A stretch of DNA of 64,000 nt, from the NCBI GenBank assembly GCA_035578155.1, contig JAPWDM010000069.1:316501-380500 (forward strand), in the 5' to 3' direction. Of the stretch, positions 57,905 to 64,000 are shown one piece after another. The DNA comes from Brachynemurus nebulosus (lineage: Eukaryota > Arthropoda > Insecta > Neuroptera > Myrmeleontidae). The stretch's first letter is position 1. Each line of letters starts with the position of its first letter. The notes under the pieces were generated by a model. It was not told where the DNA came from and ran no database searches. It saw only the letters and a program-made list of their open reading frames with translations. The position numbers and the translations under genes were made by a program.

Positions 57905-57944
57905 TTAACTGATAAATTCATCAACTCTCAACCGTCCTTATATA
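57905..57944 (-). promoter_or_regulatory. TATA plus initiator core promoter
   Basis: On the minus strand TATATAAGG (57944-57936) is followed about 30 bp on by the arthropod-type initiator TCAGTT (+1 near 57910). The spacing fits a canonical core promoter for the gene at 57256-57663. Confidence 0.6.
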
Positions 57945-58032
57945 GCACTTACTATGGGAAGACGGTGCGTGACCAGACATGCTGGCGGCTGTGGATGTGA
58001 CGAGACATACTGGCGGCAGTGGAAATATTTAT
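57945..58032. other. Junction between the virus-like block and the gypsy pol fragment
   Basis: A short direct repeat (GACNAGACATNCTGGCGGCNGTGG at about 57971 and 58000) lies upstream of the promoter. The gypsy frame ends at 58033. Confidence 0.5.
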
Positions 58033-59530
58033 CTATAAAAAATAACTAAAACTGTGTTTAGAGTGTCCGATGTGTTTAAAAAAATTTTTCTTTCTTAGTA
58101 TTGTCTCTTCATCCTCTGAACTTTCACTTTCAGTATTGGTGTCGGATAAGTCTGATTGATATTCCTTCCTTATATTTACGACATTAATTTGTCTGGACAG
58201 TAAATCTGCCATGTGATTTGTTTTTCCTGCAGTATACTTTACTTCATAGTCGTATTGCATCAGCTTAAGGCACTATCGTACCAGTCTACTTGTTGGATCC
58301 TTTACTGAGTGTAGCCAAACCAATGATCTGTGGTCTGTCTTGATTAGGAACTTTTTTCTGTATAGGTAATGATGAAAGTTTTTGACTGCTTTTATAATTG
58401 CCAAGCATTCTTCTTCTATAGTACTGTATCTTGTTTCGGCATCATTTAACGTTGCACTGTAGTAAGCGATTGGCATTTCCTTTCCGTCGTTATTCTCTTG
58501 TAATAGGACTGCTCCAAGTGCATGGTTCGGTGCGTCAGTATTTAGTATGAACGGTTTTTCGTGATTCGGATAATTCAGAATTGGTTCTTTCCATAAGAGG
58601 TCTTTTAGTATATTTAAAGCTCGTTCACAAGATCCATCAAAATTGTACTTTACGTCTTTTTTTTGTAGTCTTGTTAAGGGCTTCACGATTTGGGAGTAGT
58701 TGGCTATGAATTTCCTGTAATGCCCTATTGCTCCTAATACTCTTTGGAGTTATTTGACGTTTTTTGGATTTTTTAAGTTTTCTATGGCCTTAATCTTCTT
58801 TTCTTGAGGTTTGATCCCTTCTAGGCTTATTTTATGCCCAAGGTAATTTATTTCCCTCATTAAAAATTCACACTTGTCTAAATTTATTTTTAATCCCGCT
58901 TTAATCAATTTATTTAATATTTGTTCGATATTTTCTAGGTGTGTTTTTAAATTTTGACCTAGTATGATTATATCATCAAGGTAACATAGGCATTTTCTTT
59001 GTCTGACTTCTTCTTTCGAAAATAGTGTTCATCAATGTTTGAAATGTTGCAGGTGCATTTATCAATCCAAATGGCATTCGCAGGAATTCATAGTGGCCAA
59101 AAGGGGTAGAAAAGGCTGTCTTTTCGATGTCTTCTCTGGCAATTGGTACTTGATGAAATCCCGAAGCTAAATCCATCGTTGTAAAGTATTTGTTTTGTTC
59201 CGGTAATTGGAAGATGCAATCAATGTTCGGTATTGGATATTTATTCGAAATTGTTACTTTGTTTAGATTTCGGTAGTGAATAACCATTCTGTATTTCTTC
59301 TGTCCCGAAGCATCTTCTTTTTTAGGAACAATCCAAACTGGACTGTTGTAAGGACTTTTTGATTCTTGGATGATTTTTTCCTCGAGTAGTTGATTTATTT
59401 GCTTTTGGGCCTCACTTTCCATTACTTTAGGTAGAGGATATATTTTGGATACTATTGGCTGGTTATTTATTGTTTTGATTTCGTGTGTGACCACATCGGT
59501 TTTACCTAGTGCGTCACCTTCTAGTTTCAC
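58033..59530 (-). pseudogene. Gypsy reverse transcriptase and RNase H
   Basis: RT starts before 59530, with VTHEIKTINNQPIVSKIYPL, VWIVPKKEDASG, TMDLASGFHQVPI and FLRMPFGLINAPATFQ. After a frame break near 58990 comes YLDDIIILGQNL with the catalytic DD, then LGHKISLEGIKP. An in-frame stop lies near 58750, followed by LGAIGHYRKFIANYSQ. RNase H (58686-58273) has LNTDAPNHALGAVLLQ, TIEEECLAII and TDHRSL. The frame continues after a stop (58261-58033) with YTAGKTNHMADLLSRQ, the RNase H end. At least three breaks. Integrase is missing. Confidence 0.88.
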
Positions 59531-59701
59531 TATCTCGTTATACTTCAGAATTAAGTGAAGAAGCGGTAATTTTTCTAGTTTACTTAAATGAGTTGTGCGT
59601 AATTCTTTCTTGATTCTTATTAGTCGGTTGTTTTCTTCGTTTTTTCTTGAATTAATGTAATCTTCTTTCTTTTCTGTAATATTATTTATTTGCGTACTGT
59701 T

Positions 59702-60181
59702 TTAACAGGTATTTAATTTGAATTTAATTTTCTTTTTGGGTAAAATAAGTAAATTTTCGTAATAACTTATTATTGCCCGATTTTCGGTAAGAAAATCATT
59801 ACCTATCAGACCGTCATATTCGAGGTCGATATCGTTTTGATTTATAATGTAAGGAGTAAACTCAATTGTGTTCTGATTCTTTGTAACTTGTAACATAGTT
59901 TTACCTCGTGTGGATATGGGGTTTGTGTCAGTACAGGTTACTGTGTGTATTGGTCTCCTATCGACTTTTGTATTCTCAGGGTTTAATTCATTACATTTAA
60001 TCAAGCTAATGGTTGACCCGGTGTCTATTTGCATTTTTATCTTTCCCTTTTTATAATTGGGAGTAATAAATTCTACATAGGTTGCATTAGTTTCGTTTTT
60101 TAATTCTTTCTTTGTTTTATTATTATTTTTAAAGGTTTTGTTTGACTCGTTTTTTAAATTATTTTTATTTGACTTAAACAT
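59702..60181 (-). pseudogene. Gypsy protease domain
   Basis: 159 residues with an aspartic protease signature: MQIDTGSTISLIK (catalytic DTG), a later hydrophobic DLEYDGLIGNDFLTEN matching the ILG/IGxD flap-end motif, and a Lys-rich tail before a stop at 59702. This domain cleaves the polyprotein. The polar Lys/Asn N-terminal part probably belongs to the gag end. Confidence 0.8.
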
Positions 60182-60189
60182 AGTTTCGT

Positions 60190-61216
60190 TTACATTATGT
60201 CGTCTGTTTGAAATTGGATGAGATCCGTCGACGCGATCTGATCCTTTACTTCGTTTCCTGACTGATTTATATTAATTTTAACTTTGTTTATTTCTTTTTC
60301 TCGTTTATCTTTATTTTTCTTAGTAAAACACTCGTTAATGTTATGTCCCATTTTGTTGCAGTATTCACACCTTTTATTATTATCTTTATATGTTTTATAC
60401 TGATTACTTTGGTTATACTATACATTAGGGTATTTTCTTGTTTTTGAGTTAAATTTACATTCTTGAGTATTATGGCTAGTTTTGCGACAATTTGTACAGA
60501 ACTTGTGTTGTTTTTGGGTTTTTCTTTGATTTATCAAGACTTGTTCTTCTTCTAATGCCAAGGTTAGGGCATTGTCTAAGGTTTTCATTGTTTCCTTTTT
60601 TGTTCTAAAATATCTTGATATCTCGGGGATACGATGGTTTATAAATCATCGCAAACCCATCTCATTTGTAAACTCAACCTTAAGAGAGCGATTCGGATCG
60701 TAGAATAGGGCAGCACAACAGTCAGTAATAAGCCTGTCTATTCTAACGTAATATTCGCGAATTCTCATTCGGCATTTGCCTAGCTGTTTCCAATTTTTCG
60801 AATCGCAATTCTATTGCGGTAGTATCGGAAAATAACAGATTTATTCTCTGCTTCAACTCATCTATTCTAGGTATATCTACAAAATTTAATTTTCTTTTGA
60901 TGTGACTGGATAGTCTGTTATAGACGTATCTCTCATGTTTACGCATGTACAAAGAGTTATACTCAATTTCTTCACATGCCATTTGTATGGAGGATGTGAA
61001 ATCCTCTATGTCTGGATTCTTTTCATCAAAGTCTCTTATTTGAGAGCAAATCCATTGGAAGTCGCGGTTAGTGAACTCAATTATTTGAGTATTTTCAAAT
61101 TGTGTTTCATTGTGCTTAGTATTCATACTAGCAGGTGCACTAACAGGTTTCTGACTTGGACCTGGCTTTGGTGCCACTTTAGGGATACTAATTATTTCGT
61201 TAGTTCCGTTAGTCAT
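60190..61216 (-). pseudogene. Gypsy gag
   Basis: ATG at 61216 (MTNGTNEIISIPKVAPKPGP) opens 157 residues with FEKLETARQMPNE near the end. The frame stops at 60743, but gag-like sequence continues in shifted frames to about 60300. That part includes two CCHC-type knuckles, visible as CKYCNKMGHNI-like and CTNCRKTSHNT-like stretches around 60340-60500. Gag packages the element RNA. Several frame breaks make it non-functional. Confidence 0.65.
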
Positions 61217-61840
61217 TTTGACTTAGGGTTGTTGAGTGTACAAATGTTTTTTACAATAATTAATTTACAATTTTTACTTATAAAAACGAGTTGCTTACCT
61301 TTGTGGTGTTGTGGCGTTCTCCTCGGATAAATATGTGGCTAGTTACTCCTTTCTGCGACTCGAGTTAACTTCAGTACGGTTCGGTGATAGGCCAATAGTC
61401 TCGATAGTTTGTCTTATCGGCTGAATCCTTATTGGGTACGGTCACGGCCGTCTTTAGTAGAAGGCCGGAGTGGCCGATGTGACAACGTTGTAATCTAAGT
61501 TTCTCGCCAGCCTACCGCCTGTTGATGTATAACGGTAGATGAACACTGAATATAATTTTTTTAATTGTCATTTCTACTTAATTTATTCAAGAAATAGATA
61601 AAAATATATGTTTATAACATAATTTAATTTTTTGAAATAATTCAAGATGTATTTTAGTAAAAAAAATAACCTACAATATATTCATTATTCAACATTACAT
61701 ATACTTTAAAATTGCTCTTTTTTGGGACGGTTCAATAATTTAAAAAAAATCAAAACTTATTCAGAATTAAAGTTGTTTTATTTTAAATAATAATAATAAT
61801 ATTAAAAATAATAATAATAATTAAGAAATACAGTATATAT
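61217..61840. other. Non-coding stretch
   Basis: This is probably the 5' leader and LTR remains of the gypsy element (up to about 61560; an initiator-like TTCAGTG lies near 61543 on the minus strand), then AT-rich DNA with (AAT)n near 61785-61820. Confidence 0.45.
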
Positions 61841-63978
61841 TTATATTTTTACAGTATTATACATAAAATAATTTAATAATCTACAATAATGTTTGAAATT
61901 TTCTTTTTTTTTTGAATTACTTTGATTATTGTTTTTAAATTTTGTATAATTATTTAACAATATATTAGCCATAGTATTTAGTAATTTATCAATTAACTCA
62001 CTATATGTTCGATTACAAGTGCATACAGCTTCAATTAAATTTATTGTATCTTGTTTGTATTTAAAACTTTCAAAAGTTAAATCTGTCAACAATTTTCGTT
62101 GATTTTTGGAACTTAAAAAATTGCTTTCATTTTCTTTTGATATCAAATATTGCATAGCAGCGTAAATATGCTGTCCAACTAAAATTATTATATTTGCAGG
62201 TGCAGTGAGGCCCCCTCTATTTAAATTTGAAAAATAATCATTTTTAGTTCCATCTTTTGATATCAAGACGGCAATACAATTACCACAAGTTAAACTTGTT
62301 TTTAATTTATAGGCTGCGAACCCACAAATATAAATAAGAGCCGCATCATTTATATCTATATTTTCAATATTTTCTATATTGAAATTTTCAAATAGTTTAA
62401 TGTAACTTTCATCTACAGTGTTATTTAAAGAATCTTCTAAAATATTGTTTTCATAAAAGGAATCAAATGAAAATTTCACATGTCCAAATTTTGCTGATCG
62501 AAGACCTAATACACTTTTGATACGAAGTTTTTTTTCTGCTTCAATAATTTGCGTAACAGAAACGTTATAATTGCCACCACAGAGTTGTCTGTACTGACTA
62601 AAGCGACCCTCTAAGTTATCCGTTTGAATTTTACCGGGTAAAAAATAGGCAACTCTTAATTCTGCAAGGGAAGTATCTGAAGTTAAAAATCCATAACCTA
62701 AATTTAACGATTTCCATTTATTGAGCCACAACAAAAAATTTCTTAGAAAGTCAAGACGGCTATCATTAATATTGGTAAATGGCTTTTCAAGCTCATTTTT
62801 ATGCAGAATATTTTTGATTGGGCTTTTAATATTTACAATTGTCCACCATTTCGCAATTATCTCCATAAATTGTGCGGTACCTGACTCAAACCCAAATGTT
62901 TTTTTTACTGCCGTTAAAGTTGTTTCATGAAATATATTATTTACTAAAGTAACTTTCTGGCGTTCTAGTACATTAGGATATACAGTTTTATAATTTAATT
63001 TTGGTGCTAATTTTAATAAATTATTACTTTCTTTATTGTAAATACTTCTTATATCAGAAAATTTAGCGTGTAATAATTCAGTAAAACAGTCAAATTTTGG
63101 AAAAATAAAAGTTTTTCTGAATCTTTTTGATTAATCCAGTTATTTCTAATATTTTTGAATATATGCACACTATCATACGTCAAGAATGTTTGATAATTAT
63201 CTGAAATTTTAAATGGACAATTAGGTGTGGTTTTACCTAAATTTTCGAACATAACTCGATTAACTCTATTGTTATCCGATACTATAATTAAAATTTTAAA
63301 TCCACAAGTTTCAATTAATTTACAAACGTTAAATGTTAAATCGCATAACTCCTTTCCAGAAATATTCTGAACAGGATGAAGAGCAGCAATTTCCTTGAAA
63401 TTTCCATAAATAGAACTAATCATAAAAGCTACAATTGTTTTTGCTGCAATTGATGCCTTATTTTCAGCGCAACCATAAATTAAACCGTTTTTATATTGCA
63501 AACTTTCTTTAAGATATATTTCATCAATTTGCAATGAAACATATTTCTCACGTTCTGATAAATTGCGAACTTTTTCCATTAAAAAATGTTTATTTTCATT
63601 GTCTGCATTAACAGAAACATGCAATGATGACGACAATTGCTGCAATGTTTTTGTATGTGGCAAAATAAGTAATGAATTTTCTCGTAAAGTAGAATAACAA
63701 CTTTTGGACTGCATATAAATTAAAAATGAATTAATTATCATTTGTGGACTGTACCGCCTTTGATACTTTTGTGTAAACAAAAGTTTCATTTGTACGTTAA
63801 AAAAAGTTAGTGTAAAAAGTACACTTTCATTATCTTCATTATTTTTAACAAAATTGATCAATTTATCAAAATAAGAAGTAATATTATGTAAAAGTGTATC
63901 GTATGTTTCTATATTAAAATCATCGATAGCAAATCGAGTTAAAATATTCTCTAATTGAGACCATCTCTCAATTTTCAT
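61841..63978 (-). pseudogene. P-type transposase, nearly intact C-terminal two thirds
   Basis: The block 63978-63049 has YSPQMIINSFLIYMQSKSCY, LRENSLLILPHTKTLQQLSS, LQIDEIYLKESLQYKNGLIY (catalytic Asp region), LIIVSDNNRVNR and DSVHIFKNIRNNW, the expected P-superfamily order. One frameshift near 63110, in an A/T run, leads into a frame that runs without stops to 61841. That frame carries TDNLEGRFSQYRQLCGGNYN, ICGFAAYKL, LVGQHIYAAM and a basic tail. The THAP domain would lie to the right, outside the window. It differs clearly from the copies at 1-8374 and 46587-48600. With only one visible break it is the youngest of the three. Confidence 0.82.
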
Positions 63979-64000
63979 TTGATCCCTTGCAATCCAAGTT

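Larger units (their letters stand above)
58033..61216 (-). mobile_element. Ty3/gypsy retrotransposon, 3'-truncated
   Basis: A minus-strand gag-protease-RT-RNase H order beginning at 61216. It ends at 58033 after the RNase H domain, where the unrelated virus-like block starts. The integrase and 3' LTR are missing. No 5' LTR or primer site could be fixed with confidence upstream (61217-61560). A splice donor-like AAAG/GTAAGC lies near 61295. Confidence 0.8.

Overview
This is AT-rich eukaryotic DNA, almost certainly from an arthropod and most likely an insect. The evidence is P-element/THAP transposases, R1-, Jockey- and Penelope-type retroelements, a BEL/Pao element, Ty3/gypsy elements, Tc1/mariner and hAT relics, and a capsid gene block of the Polinton/adintovirus type. 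I recognise no conserved single-copy host gene. No species can be named from the sequence alone.

Layout. Positions 1-8374: a decayed P-superfamily transposase (minus) split by a nearly full-length R1-clade non-LTR retrotransposon (1714-8095) with an exact 14-bp target duplication. 9476-14669: a compound Penelope-like element (minus) with one in-frame stop, two direct and one inverted pseudo-LTR and three hammerhead-like motifs, bounded by a 14-bp duplication. 14849-16656: an internally deleted Tigger/pogo element. 16790-18120: a non-autonomous hAT element. About 18129-22718: a Jockey-like LINE relic broken by a second hAT-type element (20255-22648) that itself holds a TA-flanked element (20741-21915). 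23890-24880: Tc1 relic. 25790-27715: hAT/P52rIPK-like relic. 30329-31114 and 32674-32784: foldback structures. 33648-34380: mariner/Tc1 relic.

38447-43987: an (AT)n tract followed by a BEL/Pao element whose leader carries three tandem arrays (32, 87 and 63 bp periods) and whose coding region is reduced to gag, protease and integrase scraps. 44640-46260: two further tandem arrays, a 266-bp unit containing TATCGATA and a ~103-bp unit containing heat-shock-element-like triplets. 46587-48600: another P-like transposase relic with a recognisable intron. 49006-51081: an unnamed transposase-like gene, next to a long-TIR element (51134-52996).

53276-61216: Ty3/gypsy leader and gag (plus), then a Polinton/adintovirus-like virion block (penton, small protein, major capsid protein, a 'QGF' protein, and a convergent small gene with its own TATA/Inr promoter and 5' intron), then a 3'-truncated Ty3/gypsy gag-pol (minus). 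61841-64000: a third, better preserved P-like transposase running off the window.

Overall the window is a nest of transposons within transposons. The most notable parts are the virion gene block, the putative ribozymes, the BEL leader arrays and the heat-shock-element satellite.
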